A stretch of DNA of 64,000 nucleotides from Gandjariella thermophila. GTDB taxonomy: Bacteria; Actinomycetota; Actinomycetes; Mycobacteriales; Pseudonocardiaceae. Each line of letters starts with the position of its first letter. The stretch's first letter is position 1. The stretch covers positions 1 through 64,000 of the forward strand of contig NZ_BJFL01000021.1 of assembly GCF_005405885.1 (NCBI RefSeq), written 5' to 3'. The notes under the pieces were generated by a model that ran no database searches, had not been told where the DNA came from, and saw nothing but the letters and a program-made list of their open reading frames with translations. Shown here piece by piece: positions 1-7,458 of the stretch. The position numbers and the translations under genes are program-made.

Positions 1-146
1 GACCGACCACCGTTTCTGCTGACCTCTCGAGAAACAACCGAATGATCCCGCTTCAGCAGTCGCCCGATCGCCCGGTACGATTGCCCCTTCGCCAGCTCAC
101 GAGAAATGATTTCTCGCTCGTCCGGGCGCAGTTCGACACCCCGCAC
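1..146 (-). CDS. IS30-family transposase, N-terminal fragment running off the left edge
   Basis: Read on the minus strand from a GTG at 146, the frame stays open to the window edge for 48 codons. It reads VRGVELRPDEREIISREL, then a helix-turn-helix of the form SYRAIGRLLKRDHSVVSREV, then RNGGR. This is the DNA-binding start of IS30-type transposases, whose catalytic DDE part would lie beyond the edge. A GGAAAGGA ribosome site sits about 11 bases before the GTG. The gene lies back to back with a gene that has lost its 5' end, which suggests that this element or its ancestor caused the damage. Whether the copy is complete cannot be seen from here. Confidence 0.72.
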   Translation of the reverse strand, partial: MRGVELRPDEREIISRELAKGQSYRAIGRLLKRDHSVVSREVSRNGGR

Positions 147-180
147 TGCGACAATAGTTCCTTTCCGGCAGGCCCGTTAA

Positions 181-567
181 ATGAATGCTATGATCTTACC
201 AAGCACGTGGTGCACTGATCATATGACCCCGCCCTCGCATACCCGTACCTGGACCGATGCCAACGCCCAGCGCGATTTCTTCTTGCGTCACGGCGGCCAG
301 CAGATCCCACTGTCAGAAGCTCGACCCGGTGACATCGTCTATTTCGAACAGCAAGGAACCGGTGGACCAACACCGGCGGACCCGGGAACCGTTCATCACG
401 CCGCCCTGGTTACATCGGTCACCCCGGACGGCGATATCCACTACACGCAGCACACCGATTCACGGCTGAATGTCAGCCTGAACGGCCGGCTGCCCCACAA
501 TGAGTTCGAAGAGGGACAGCAGAAGGTGGTCGTCGTTCGAGTCAACCCGAACTGGTACGGACACTGA
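181..567 (+). pseudogene. Amidase-like (Amidase_6 type) protein, C-terminal remnant
   Basis: The 128 residues look like the C-terminal lobe of the putative amidase domain (Amidase_6) found in actinobacterial surface and effector proteins. Visible parts are RTWTDANAQRDFFLRHGG, then ARPGDIVYFEQ, then HHAALVTSVTPDGDIHYTQH, the segment that normally carries the catalytic His. The N-terminal half with the catalytic Cys is absent: an in-frame TAA stands directly before the ATG at 181, and the transposase fragment starts 35 bases further left. I therefore call it a 5'-truncated gene. It is followed closely by a WXG100-like gene and a membrane protein gene, so the intact ancestor may have been an exported wall-active protein. 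That role is inferred. Confidence 0.6.
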
Positions 568-604
568 GGAATGTGCATCCGGGAGGTGGCCAAAGAGTAT
601 CAGC

Positions 605-913
605 ATGAACCCGGAGCCGATACATCAGGCGGGCAACGACATTGCCGATATCTCGGCTGCTGCCCGGGAACGTACCAAGAACCTCCTGGCAAGCCTCGAT
701 GATGCGGCGTCCGGGGCTCCCGGCTGGCGCAGCGGCCAGGAACTACGGAATCTGCGACAGGCGTGGGAGCGACGCATTGAGCAACTTGTTGACGACACCG
801 CGAATGCGGCACAAGCACTGAGAGAAGCAGCAGGTACCGTAGCGGCCAGCGATCAAGAGGGTGAACGGCGCATGATGCAGGTTCTCCACGACATGACCGG
901 AGAAAGCCGGTGA
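605..913 (+). CDS. Small helical WXG100-like protein
   Basis: A 102-residue protein predicted to be almost entirely alpha-helical, with a turn at PGWRSG that resembles the W-x-G turn of WXG100 (EsxA-like) proteins. The ATG at 605 was chosen because a GGGAGGTGG ribosome site lies about 10 bases upstream; a longer frame starting at 500 would overlap the preceding gene. Its stop overlaps the GTG of the next gene by four bases, so the two are probably translationally coupled. Family membership rests on size, helicity and the turn only. It could be an ESX-exported partner, or a chaperone for the damaged amidase gene just upstream. Confidence 0.6.
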   Translation: MNPEPIHQAGNDIADISAAARERTKNLLASLDDAASGAPGWRSGQELRNLRQAWERRIEQLVDDTANAAQALREAAGTVAASDQEGERRMMQVLHDMTGESR

Positions 914-1491
914 CGAGGATGCCGGCGAACGCCTCGGAAGCTGGTGTTCGGCCGACGCTGCGGTGGTGGCTTCTCGGCGGCCTCCTTCTGGGCGTGGCCA
1001 GCGTGGGCATCGGTGTGTGGGCAGTCCAACTCAGCTACGACGTAGTACGCGAACGGGAACGAACCTGCAACGGTCGCATTCCTGTGCCGCACACGGCGTT
1101 CGCGTTGGGGTGGACAGCGGTCGCACTGGCGGCGGCAGCACTCGGCACAGCGTTGGTGGCGCATGCGCTGCGCCGCCAAGGTGACCGCATTACCGCGTCA
1201 ATCCTCGCCCTTCCGCTAATGGGCGGGGGCGTCGTCGCCACGGTGGCGGCCGCGCTTACCAGGGCATGGATCCTCGCCCTCGCCGGAGTGGTAGCCGTTA
1301 CGTCCGGAATCGCTTTTACGTTTGTGCGCCGTGGCCGCACGACCGAACTCTCCACTGCTTCACGACGCGGGAGCGGTGCCCTCATCGGCATTGAAATCGC
1401 TGGAGCGATCCTGGCCACACTGCTGACGCTGTTCCTGCTCACCAGGGTCTACTCAGACGCGCCCACGCATGCGCATATCTGTTCCGGCTGA
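910..1491 (+). CDS. Polytopic membrane protein of unknown function
   Basis: A 193-residue protein with about five hydrophobic segments, near residues 18-40, 63-85, 98-116, 120-140 and 157-178, and short basic loops between them. It starts at a GTG overlapping the stop of the WXG100-like gene (GTGA), indicating co-translation. I recognise no enzymatic motif. In ESX or toxin neighbourhoods such a protein could act as an immunity or membrane-docking factor for the upstream amidase-like protein, but only gene order suggests that. Two cysteines (near residues 52 and 191) flank the membrane region. Confidence 0.6.
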   Translation: MTRMPANASEAGVRPTLRWWLLGGLLLGVASVGIGVWAVQLSYDVVRERERTCNGRIPVPHTAFALGWTAVALAAAALGTALVAHALRRQGDRITASILALPLMGGGVVATVAAALTRAWILALAGVVAVTSGIAFTFVRRGRTTELSTASRRGSGALIGIEIAGAILATLLTLFLLTRVYSDAPTHAHICSG

Positions 1492-1542
1492 CAGCCGACG
1501 GCAACGCCCGGGGTCGGCTGGCGTCGTGCCGTCGTCATGGCG

Positions 1543-1736
1543 TCAGGGACTTGCACCACGTGTCGATGGTGGCGACATCGGCCCAGCGGGGAAGCGGACA
1601 CCGACGACCTCGGTGAGCACAGGACCCGGCAGTATCAGTGGCTCAGGATGCGTCTCAAGGAGATCAAGACACCGTTCGTGGTTGGCGTCGTCCTGGTTGA
1701 GCACCGCGACCAGCGGCCCGTGTCGCATACGATCAC
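1543..1736 (-). pseudogene. VapC-like PIN-domain toxin, frameshifted and truncated
   Basis: The natural start is the GTG at 1736, overlapping the antitoxin stop (GTGA). From there the frame reads VIVCDTG, the PIN-domain opening with its first catalytic Asp, and then breaks. One base is missing at about 1711-1720, and PIN sequence continues in another frame as PLVAVLNQDDANHERCLDLL, ending PVLTEV. Homology is then lost after about 45 residues of a domain that should have about 130. The toxin is therefore dead through both a single-base deletion and loss of the remainder of the domain. Its antitoxin is intact. Confidence 0.62.
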
Positions 1737-1984
1737 GCCGTGTGATGCCCGAACTCGGTACGCAGGATGTCTTCTGACCGCTCCGCGAGACCGGGTTCAG
1801 CATGCATGATCCTCGCAAACGGCAGCCGACGGCGACGGGCGGACGGCGACGCGGTGCCCGCCTCGTCGTCGGAAGGGTGGCTCTTCACCAGTTCCAGCGC
1901 GACTGCACGGAGCGCCCTCGCCTGATCCGGCGTCAGCCGATCTACCAGACGATGTAGCTCCTCATAGTCGTGATCGGCGGGCAT
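1733..1984 (-). CDS. Antitoxin of a VapBC-like pair
   Basis: An 83-residue protein beginning MPADHDYEELHRLVDRL, with an N-terminal helical segment (LTPDQARALRAVALELV) and a basic linker SARRRR. It ends in a tail AEPGLAERSEDILRTEFG of the kind antitoxins use to wrap their toxin. The stop overlaps the GTG of the PIN-toxin remnant, the usual vapB-vapC order and coupling. The ATG at 1984 was preferred over a longer upstream frame because homology-like sequence begins there. With the toxin broken, this is an orphan antitoxin; it could still neutralise a related toxin elsewhere, which is speculation. Confidence 0.6.
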   Translation of the reverse strand: MPADHDYEELHRLVDRLTPDQARALRAVALELVKSHPSDDEAGTASPSARRRRLPFARIMHAEPGLAERSEDILRTEFGHHTA

Positions 1985-2063
1985 GGTGTCAGTGTGGCGC
2001 AGGCTTGCGGGATCTTGTCGCCAACTGTGGCGATCCGGAAGCAAGGAGTCACATGCTCGGACG

Positions 2064-2786
2064 TCACCAGGAGACGGGACCGTTCTCGTCGAAGAAGCCG
2101 GCGGTGGGGCCGTCCGGTTCGGCGGTGGCCAGCTCGATGGCGATCTTGGCGCCCTGGGCCGGGGTGCGGTCGCCCATGTGGCCGTTCAGGTCGGTCGCGC
2201 ACAGGCCGGGAGCGCAGGCGTTCACGGCGATCCCGGCGTCCCGCAGCTCCCGCGCGTACTGCACGGTGACCGCGTTCAGCGCGGTCTTGGAAGTGCTGTA
2301 GGCGAAGTACAGGCCGAGGGTGCAGCCGGGCGCGGTGTGCCGGGCGAGCGAGCCCAGCCCGCTGGAGACGTTGACGATGCGGGCCGAAGGGGCGTTCCTC
2401 AGCAGCGGCAGCATCGCGTTGGTCACCGCGACGACGCCGAACACATTGGTCTCGTAGACCCGGCGCAGGTCCCCCAGGCTCGTCTCGCTGGGCGGGGTCA
2501 CCAGGTCGTTGGTGATGCCGGCGTTGTTGACGAGGATGTCCAGCCGGCCGAAGTCGGCGGAGATCAGCTCGGCGGCCTCGGCGACGGACCGCTCGTCGGT
2601 GACGTCGAGCCGGACGAACCGGGCGTCCAGCCCCTCGCCGGCCAGTTCGGCGACCGCCGCCGCGCCGCGTGTCTCGTCGCGGGCCGAGGCCAGCACCGTG
2701 ATGCCGAGCTGGCCGAGCCCGCGCGCGATCTCCTTGCCGATGCCCTTGTTGGCCCCGGTCACCAGGGCCACCTCCGTGGTCGTCAT
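2064..2786 (-). CDS. SDR-family NAD(P)-dependent oxidoreductase (carbonyl-reductase-like)
   Basis: A 240-residue classical short-chain dehydrogenase. The cofactor loop TGANKGIG is at residues 10-17, NNAG at about 87-90, the catalytic Ser in VNVSSGLGSL, and the YSTSK tetrad (YxxxK) near 165. The insert between the Ser and Tyr and the TGANKGIG loop resemble carbonyl-reductase or menthone-reductase type SDRs, which usually prefer NADPH. The substrate cannot be predicted. It starts at an ATG at 2786 and lies about 70 bases after the DedA gene on the same strand, with which it may be co-transcribed. Confidence 0.88.
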   Translation of the reverse strand: MTTTEVALVTGANKGIGKEIARGLGQLGITVLASARDETRGAAAVAELAGEGLDARFVRLDVTDERSVAEAAELISADFGRLDILVNNAGITNDLVTPPSETSLGDLRRVYETNVFGVVAVTNAMLPLLRNAPSARIVNVSSGLGSLARHTAPGCTLGLYFAYSTSKTALNAVTVQYARELRDAGIAVNACAPGLCATDLNGHMGDRTPAQGAKIAIELATAEPDGPTAGFFDENGPVSW

Positions 2787-2853
2787 GACCCGCAGTCCAG
2801 TACCTGGTGCGCGCTCAAGGTCAAGGCCGGCGGCCGGAAGACCACTCCCGCGG

Positions 2854-3582
2854 TCAGTGGCCCCGGTCGACGCGCTCGATCCGCTGGGTGACCTCGGTGG
2901 CGGCCTCGCGGCCGGACCGGCCGGCGCGGCGGGCGTTGAGGAACTCGATGATGATCGGGATGACGGAGACCAGCACGATCGCCACCAGGATCAGTTCGAT
3001 GTTCCTGCGCACGACGTCGAACTGGCCGAGGAAGTAGCCGAGCACGGTGACCCCGCTGGCCCAGACCGCACCACCGATGAACGAGTACGTGAAGTAGCTG
3101 CGCGGCTCCATCCGGCCCACGCCGGCCATCGCGGTGATGAAGGTGCGCACGATTGGCACGAACCGGGCGAGCACGATCGCCCTCGGCCCGTACTTCTCGA
3201 AGAAGGCGTGCGTGCGGTCCACGTACTCCTTCTTGAACAGTTTCGAGTCCGGCTTGCTGAACAGCGCCGGCCCGACCCGGTAGCCGATGCCGTAACCGAC
3301 CACGTTGCCCACGAAGGCGCACACCGTCAGCAGCACGCAGGCCAGCCACAGCGGCGTGCCGATCCAGCCCTTGGCCACGAACAGGCCGGCGGTGAACAGC
3401 AGCGAGTCGCCGGGCAGGAAGAACCCGATGAGCAGGCCGCACTCGGCGAAGACGATGCCGCACAGGCCGATCAGCACGTACGGACCCAGCAGGTGCAGCA
3501 GGTTCTCCGCGTTGAGCAGGCTCAACGGGCCACTGGACGCCGCGAGGGTGGGCATGACGGTGGTCACGGGGACAAGGTACAT
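2854..3582 (-). CDS. DedA-family membrane protein
   Basis: A 242-residue DedA (SNARE-associated/VTT domain) protein. The hallmarks are a hydrophobic re-entrant block with EcGLLIGFFLPGDSLLFTAG, the conserved basic stretch ARFVPIVRTFITAMAGVGRM, and a C-terminal pair of membrane helices. DedA proteins act as lipid flippases or transporters of undecaprenyl phosphate or phosphatidylethanolamine and affect envelope integrity and proton-gradient homeostasis; the lipid handled here is unknown. The tail RAGRSGREAATEVTQR is cytoplasmic and charged. The length is typical. The ATG at 3582 gives a short N-terminus that matches the family. Confidence 0.92.
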   Translation of the reverse strand: MYLVPVTTVMPTLAASSGPLSLLNAENLLHLLGPYVLIGLCGIVFAECGLLIGFFLPGDSLLFTAGLFVAKGWIGTPLWLACVLLTVCAFVGNVVGYGIGYRVGPALFSKPDSKLFKKEYVDRTHAFFEKYGPRAIVLARFVPIVRTFITAMAGVGRMEPRSYFTYSFIGGAVWASGVTVLGYFLGQFDVVRRNIELILVAIVLVSVIPIIIEFLNARRAGRSGREAATEVTQRIERVDRGH

Positions 3583-3624
3583 GGGGCCACCTGAGAGAAA
3601 CCTGTCGGCGGCGTTGGAGATTCG

Positions 3625-4032
3625 TCAGAGCAAGGTGATCAGTGCGGCCACCGCGCCGGCGGCCAGGCCGAGCAGCACGGCCAGCAGCAGCACCCACCCG
3701 GCGGCCAGCGGCCGGCTCGGCTCGCCGGCGCCCGGGGCCGGGGACGCCGCGGGCGCGGGACCGGCCGGCGGCGCCGGCTGGCCGGCGCCGGTGACCAGCG
3801 GATCGGGCGGACCGTCCACACCGGAACCGGAGATCAGCCCGTAACCGGGGCCGAGGCCAGCGACCTCGTGCCCGCCGGTGCCGGGCACCGCCGGGTCGTC
3901 TCCCGGCGTGAGGTGGACGCCCTGACCGGTCGCGGTCACCGGGCTCTCCGCCGGGGTGGGTGGGAGCGGCGCGCTCGCGGCCTGTGCCCGCAACGCGTCG
4001 GCGAGCAGCCGTTCCGGATCCTCCGTGCTCAC
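3625..4032 (-). CDS. Proline-rich protein with a C-terminal membrane anchor
   Basis: A 135-residue protein starting MSTEDPERLLADALRAQA. A long Pro/Ala/Gly-rich stretch follows and a single hydrophobic segment near residues 107-133 ends the protein (LLLAVLLGLAAGAVAALITLL). This looks like a tail-anchored membrane protein with a disordered cytoplasmic part, a common actinobacterial hypothetical type. It has no recognisable catalytic motif. It lies 42 bases upstream of the DedA gene on the same strand and 54 bases downstream of nagA, so it may belong to either transcript. Confidence 0.68.
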   Translation of the reverse strand: MSTEDPERLLADALRAQAASAPLPPTPAESPVTATGQGVHLTPGDDPAVPGTGGHEVAGLGPGYGLISGSGVDGPPDPLVTGAGQPAPPAGPAPAASPAPGAGEPSRPLAAGWVLLLAVLLGLAAGAVAALITLL

Positions 4033-4086
4033 CGTTCCGACGCTAGCCTACCGCGCTGGCGACCGGCAGCGACCTGCGGAAACTCG

Positions 4087-5238
4087 TCACGGCCTCACCC
4101 ATTCCCCGCAGGCCATCACGCGCACCGGGCGCAGTTCGGCGTCCAGCAGCACCAGGTCGGCGGCCAGGCCGGGGCGCAGCGCGCCGGTCCGGTCGGCGCG
4201 GCCGAGCAGTGCCGCCGGCCGCGTCGCGGTGGCCGCCACCGCCTCGACCACGGTCAACCCGCAGCCCCGCACCAGGTTGCGGAACGCGGCGTCCATGGTG
4301 AGCGTGCTTCCGGCCAGCGAGCCGCCGCCGTCCAGGGTGGGCACCCCGTCCCGCACGGTGACCCGCAGCCCGCCCAGGTCGTACACGCCGTCGCCGATGC
4401 CGGTGGCCGAGATCGCGTCGGTGACCAGCACGGTGCGGTCCGGCGCGGCGTGCCGGGCGGCCAACCGGACCGCGGTCGGGTGCACGTGCACCAGGTCGCA
4501 GATCAGCTCGACGGCGACCCGCTCGTCGTCCAGCAGCGCGCCGATCGGGCCGGGCTCCCGGTGGTGCAGCGGCCGCATGCCGTTGAACAGGTGTGTGGCC
4601 ACCGTGGCCCCGGCGTCCACCGCCGGCCGGACCTGGGCCTCGGTGGCGTCGGTGTGCCCGATCGCGGCGAGCACCCCGGCGCCCGCCAGCCGGCGCACCG
4701 CGTCCACCGCGCCGTCCAACTCGGGGGCGAGAGTGACCATGCGGACCTGGCCGCGCCCCGCGCCGAGCAGCGCGTCCACCGAGGCGGGGTCCGGCGGGCG
4801 CAGCACCGCCGGGTCGTGCGCGCCGCAGCGCGCCGCGGAGAGGAACGGACCCTCCAGGTGGATGCCGGCGACCAGGCCGTCCTCGGCCAACTCGGCCAGC
4901 GCGGCGATCTCCCTGGCCAGGTCCGGGACCGGCCGGGACACCAGGCTGGCGAGCATCGTGGTGGTGCCGTGCCGGCGGTGCGCGGTGACCGCCCTGGCCA
5001 CCCCGTCCGGATCGGCCGAGCCGAATGCCTCGCCAGCGCCGCCGTGGCAGTGGATGTCCACGAACCCGGGCACCACCCAGCACCCGATGGCGTCCACCGA
5101 CTCGCCGGGCGGCGGGTCGCCGTCGCCGACCGCGGTGATCGTCGCGCCGCGCACCGCGACCCAGCCGCCGGCCAGCACGCCGTCCGCGCCGACCACGTCG
5201 CCGCCGCGGATCACCACGTCGTTCGCCGGGCCGGTCAT
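4087..5238 (-). CDS. nagA: N-acetylglucosamine-6-phosphate deacetylase
   Basis: A 383-residue amidohydrolase that removes acetate from GlcNAc-6-P to give GlcN-6-P, a step of amino-sugar catabolism and cell-wall recycling in the cytoplasm. The metal motif DIHCHGG lies at about residues 61-67. The ligand Glu is in GIHLEGPFL, metal His residues are in IGHTDA and THLFNGM, and the catalytic Asp is in VLVTDAISATG. The ATG at 5238 was chosen because it gives the family's usual length; a much longer open frame upstream only overlaps the kinase gene. It sits 67 bases behind the ROK kinase and is probably co-transcribed with it from the promoter carrying the dre palindrome. Confidence 0.93.
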   Translation of the reverse strand: MTGPANDVVIRGGDVVGADGVLAGGWVAVRGATITAVGDGDPPPGESVDAIGCWVVPGFVDIHCHGGAGEAFGSADPDGVARAVTAHRRHGTTTMLASLVSRPVPDLAREIAALAELAEDGLVAGIHLEGPFLSAARCGAHDPAVLRPPDPASVDALLGAGRGQVRMVTLAPELDGAVDAVRRLAGAGVLAAIGHTDATEAQVRPAVDAGATVATHLFNGMRPLHHREPGPIGALLDDERVAVELICDLVHVHPTAVRLAARHAAPDRTVLVTDAISATGIGDGVYDLGGLRVTVRDGVPTLDGGGSLAGSTLTMDAAFRNLVRGCGLTVVEAVAATATRPAALLGRADRTGALRPGLAADLVLLDAELRPVRVMACGEWVRP

Positions 5239-5305
5239 CGGGACTCCCCGGCCCGCGAGCCCTGGCGCGCGCCGCGGTCTCTCCGGGAACCGCGCCTCGG
5301 CACGA

Positions 5306-6256
5306 TCATGGCCGCTCCAACAGGTCGATGGCGAGCAGGGCGGCGCCGAGGCAGCCGGCCTCGTCGCCGAGTTCGGCCAGCCGGATCTCCGGCCGGCGCT
5401 GGAAGGTGGCCAGCTCGTCCAGCCGCGCCCGCAGCGGCGCGACAAGGGTCTCGCCGGCCAGCGCGAGGCCGCCGCCGAGCACCACGGCCTGCGGGTCCAG
5501 CAGCGTCGCCACCAGCAGCAGGCCCCTGGCCAGCGCGTCCACCGCGTCCCGCCACACGGTAAGCGCGTCGGCGTCACCGGACCGCACCGCGCCGGCCACG
5601 TCCACCGCGCCGCGCACCGGCCGGCCGGTGCGCTCGGTGTAGCGGCGGGCGATCGCCGCCGAGGACGCCACGGCCTCGACGCAGCCGCGCTGGCCGCAGC
5701 CGCACGGCTCGCCGTGGCCGACGTCCACGTGCCCGATCTCGCCGGCCCGGCCGCCGCCGGAATGCAACCGGCCGCCCACCACCAGCGCCGCGGCGATCCC
5801 GGTGCCGATCGGCATGACCACCGCGTCGGTCAGCCCGCGGGCCGCGCCGAGGCGGTACTCGGCCAGCCCGCCGGCGCGCACGTCGTGCCCGAACGCCACC
5901 GGCAGCCCCAGCCGGCCGCGCAGTTCCCCGGCGAACGGGAACTCTCGCCAGCCCAGGTTCGCCGAGAAGACGCCGACGCCGCGGCGGTCGTCCACCACGC
6001 CGGGCAGCACCACGCCGGCGGCCTCGACCGGGCCGTCCGCCGCCCCGGCCAGCTCGTCCACCAGCTCACCGACCGCGCCGACCACGGCCTTGGCGGTGGC
6101 CTCCCCGTCGCCGGCCCGGGGCGTGCGCCGCCGCCGGTGCGCGAGCGCGGTCACCGACCGCGCCGTGCCGGCCACCAGCGCGGCCTTCGTCTCGGTGCCG
6201 CCGACGTCGACGGCCACCACCTGCCTGGTGCGCTCCACGCTCCGATCCTCCGTCAC
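5306..6256 (-). CDS. ROK-family sugar kinase, probably N-acetylglucosamine kinase
   Basis: A 316-residue ROK kinase with the phosphate loop VDVGGTETKAAL near residues 15-26, a second glycine loop GTGIAAALVVGG, and the zinc-binding signature CGCGQRGCVEAV. ROK kinases of this type phosphorylate GlcNAc, glucose or ManNAc. Because nagA follows directly and a DasR-type site stands before the start, GlcNAc (or GlcNAc released from wall turnover) is the likely substrate. The ATG at 6256 lies 12 bases from the dre palindrome. Glucose kinase (glkA) is the alternative assignment. Confidence 0.85.
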   Translation of the reverse strand: MTEDRSVERTRQVVAVDVGGTETKAALVAGTARSVTALAHRRRRTPRAGDGEATAKAVVGAVGELVDELAGAADGPVEAAGVVLPGVVDDRRGVGVFSANLGWREFPFAGELRGRLGLPVAFGHDVRAGGLAEYRLGAARGLTDAVVMPIGTGIAAALVVGGRLHSGGGRAGEIGHVDVGHGEPCGCGQRGCVEAVASSAAIARRYTERTGRPVRGAVDVAGAVRSGDADALTVWRDAVDALARGLLLVATLLDPQAVVLGGGLALAGETLVAPLRARLDELATFQRRPEIRLAELGDEAGCLGAALLAIDLLERP

Positions 6257-6267
6257 CGGAGCACCGA

Positions 6268-6279
6268 TGGTCTATACCA
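6268..6279. promoter_or_regulatory. dre-like palindrome (DasR/NagR operator) before the nag pair
   Basis: TGGTCTATACCA is a 12-bp near-perfect palindrome matching the core of the DasR responsive element (AGTGGTCTAGACCACT), the GntR-family operator that represses GlcNAc genes in actinomycetes until GlcN-6-P binds. It lies 12-23 bases upstream of the kinase ATG, where a bound repressor would block initiation. No dasR gene is in this window. Confidence 0.7.
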
Positions 6280-6321
6280 AATTCGCCGGTCTTCGCGCGT
6301 CACGCGGGTGCGCCGCCGCGC

Positions 6322-6921
6322 TCAGCGCGGCACGATGATCTTCTGCAGGGCGTCCAGCGCGCGGCTGGCCGTCGACTTGACCGTGCCCTTGGAGATTCCG
6401 GTGGCCTCGGCGATCTCCGCCTCGGTCAGGCCGCCGTAGTAGCGCAGCACCAGCACCTCCCGCTGCCGCGGCGGCAACTGGGACAGCGCGTTGACCACCG
6501 CCTGGTGTTCGGCGGTCAGCATGGCCAGGCTCTCCGCGGACCGCGCGTTGGCCACGTGCGGCGGCGTGTAGTCCCGGGCGGTCTTGCGCCGCCGCAGCAC
6601 GCTGCGGGACCCGTTTACCACCGCGGTGCGCAGGTAGCCGAGCGCGGCGGAGGCGTCTCGCAGGGTGTGCCAGTTGCGATGCAACCCGGTGAACGCCTCC
6701 TGCACCACGTCCTCGGCGGTGGCCGGCTCGTCCACCAGCAGGATGGCCAGCCGGACCAGGCGCATGCGGTGGGTGCGGTAGAGGTCCTCGAGGGTCAGCG
6801 GGCCGCCGGCCGGGCGAGCCGGCGGGCTGGCGTCGACAGCGCGTAGGTGGCCGAGGGTCCGCTCGACGGTCCGCTCGGCGGGATGGGTCACCGGCGCCTC
6901 GCCGTCCTGCCGCCCATGCAC
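6322..6921 (-). CDS. ECF-type RNA polymerase sigma factor (SigE-like family)
   Basis: A 199-residue sigma-70 family protein. Region 2 spans about residues 48-112 (LYRTHRMRLVRLAILLVDEPATAEDVVQEAF) and region 4 about 140-195 (LPPRQREVLVLRYYGGLTEAEIAEATG, with the recognition helix SKGTVKSTASRAL). It would direct core RNA polymerase to an alternative promoter set. The N-terminal 45 residues precede region 2 and are poorly conserved; an internal GTG at 6888 is an alternative start. No anti-sigma factor gene lies next to it, unlike many ECF factors, so control may be transcriptional. It faces away from the YciI gene. Confidence 0.88.
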   Translation of the reverse strand: MHGRQDGEAPVTHPAERTVERTLGHLRAVDASPPARPAGGPLTLEDLYRTHRMRLVRLAILLVDEPATAEDVVQEAFTGLHRNWHTLRDASAALGYLRTAVVNGSRSVLRRRKTARDYTPPHVANARSAESLAMLTAEHQAVVNALSQLPPRQREVLVLRYYGGLTEAEIAEATGISKGTVKSTASRALDALQKIIVPR

Positions 6922-6996
6922 GCCCTGACAGTACCCAATGGGTGACGCTGCCCGGTCACGGACGACTCACGTCAAGGTTTCACAGCGTCGCTGGCG

Positions 6997-7046
6997 GCCT
7001 GTTCCGGAACCCGACCGACCTGCGATGACGAGCATGGGAACGCGCC
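6997..7046 (+). repeat. 50-bp dispersed intergenic repeat, copy 1
   Basis: Begins GCCTGTTCCGGAACC and ends ATGGGAACGCGCC. A second copy at 61219-61269 matches it at about 46 of 51 positions. Both copies lie outside genes. The first bases form a GTTCCGGAAC palindrome. Confidence 0.65.
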
Positions 7047-7144
7047 GGGCACGTTCGGCGAACAGGCACCGACGTGCCTGGGGCCGGGCGGTACCGTCCA
7101 CCTCGAGCCACCCGCGGACGAAACAGGTAGGAGGCCGAGGCGGC

Positions 7145-7426
7145 ATGGCGACGTTCGCCGTCGAACTGTGCTACGGGCGGGACACGGCCGAGCAGGAGCG
7201 GGTCCGGCCCGAGCACCGCGCGTACCTCCGGCAGCTCGCCGAGCGCGGCGTGGTGCTGGCCAGCGGCCCCTTTCCCGACGAGAACGGCGGCCTGGTCATC
7301 TACCAGGTCGCCGACGAGGCCGAGCTGCGCGCGGTGCTCGCGGATGACCCGTTCAGCAAGGCCGGCGTGATCGTCCGGACCACCGTGCGCCAGTGGAACC
7401 CGCTCTTCGGGACCTGGATCTCCTGA
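7145..7426 (+). CDS. YciI-family protein
   Basis: A 93-residue protein of the YciI/YCII superfamily (ferredoxin-like alpha-beta barrel). The diagnostic residues are RPEHRAYLRQLAERG, with the His of the presumed His-Asp pair, and GPFPDENGGLVIYQV. The C-terminal DDPFSKAGVI and WNPLFG are also typical. YciI proteins are small dimers implicated in dehalogenation or other hydrolytic chemistry, and their substrates are mostly unknown. The ATG at 7145 was chosen because a TAGGAGG ribosome site lies about 10 bases upstream; the longer frame starting at 6938 runs through a repeat and is unlikely to be translated. Confidence 0.9.
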   Translation: MATFAVELCYGRDTAEQERVRPEHRAYLRQLAERGVVLASGPFPDENGGLVIYQVADEAELRAVLADDPFSKAGVIVRTTVRQWNPLFGTWIS

Positions 7427-7437
7427 CACCTGTTCCC

Positions 7438-7456
7438 GGAACAGGCACTGACGGCC
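7438..7456 (+). repeat. GGAACAGGCACTGACGGCCG repeat, copy after the YciI gene
   Basis: Nineteen to twenty bases identical to 21301-21320, starting 12 bases after a stop codon. With the preceding bases it forms the small hairpin CCTGTTC-CCG-GAACAGG. Confidence 0.55.
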
Positions 7457-7458
7457 GG

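Noticed and set aside
3956-6439. 827-codon open frame on the plus strand
   Set aside because: It runs antisense through nagA and the ROK kinase, has a composition of Arg/Pro/Ser/Ala repeats and shows no domain; it is a typical GC-rich shadow.
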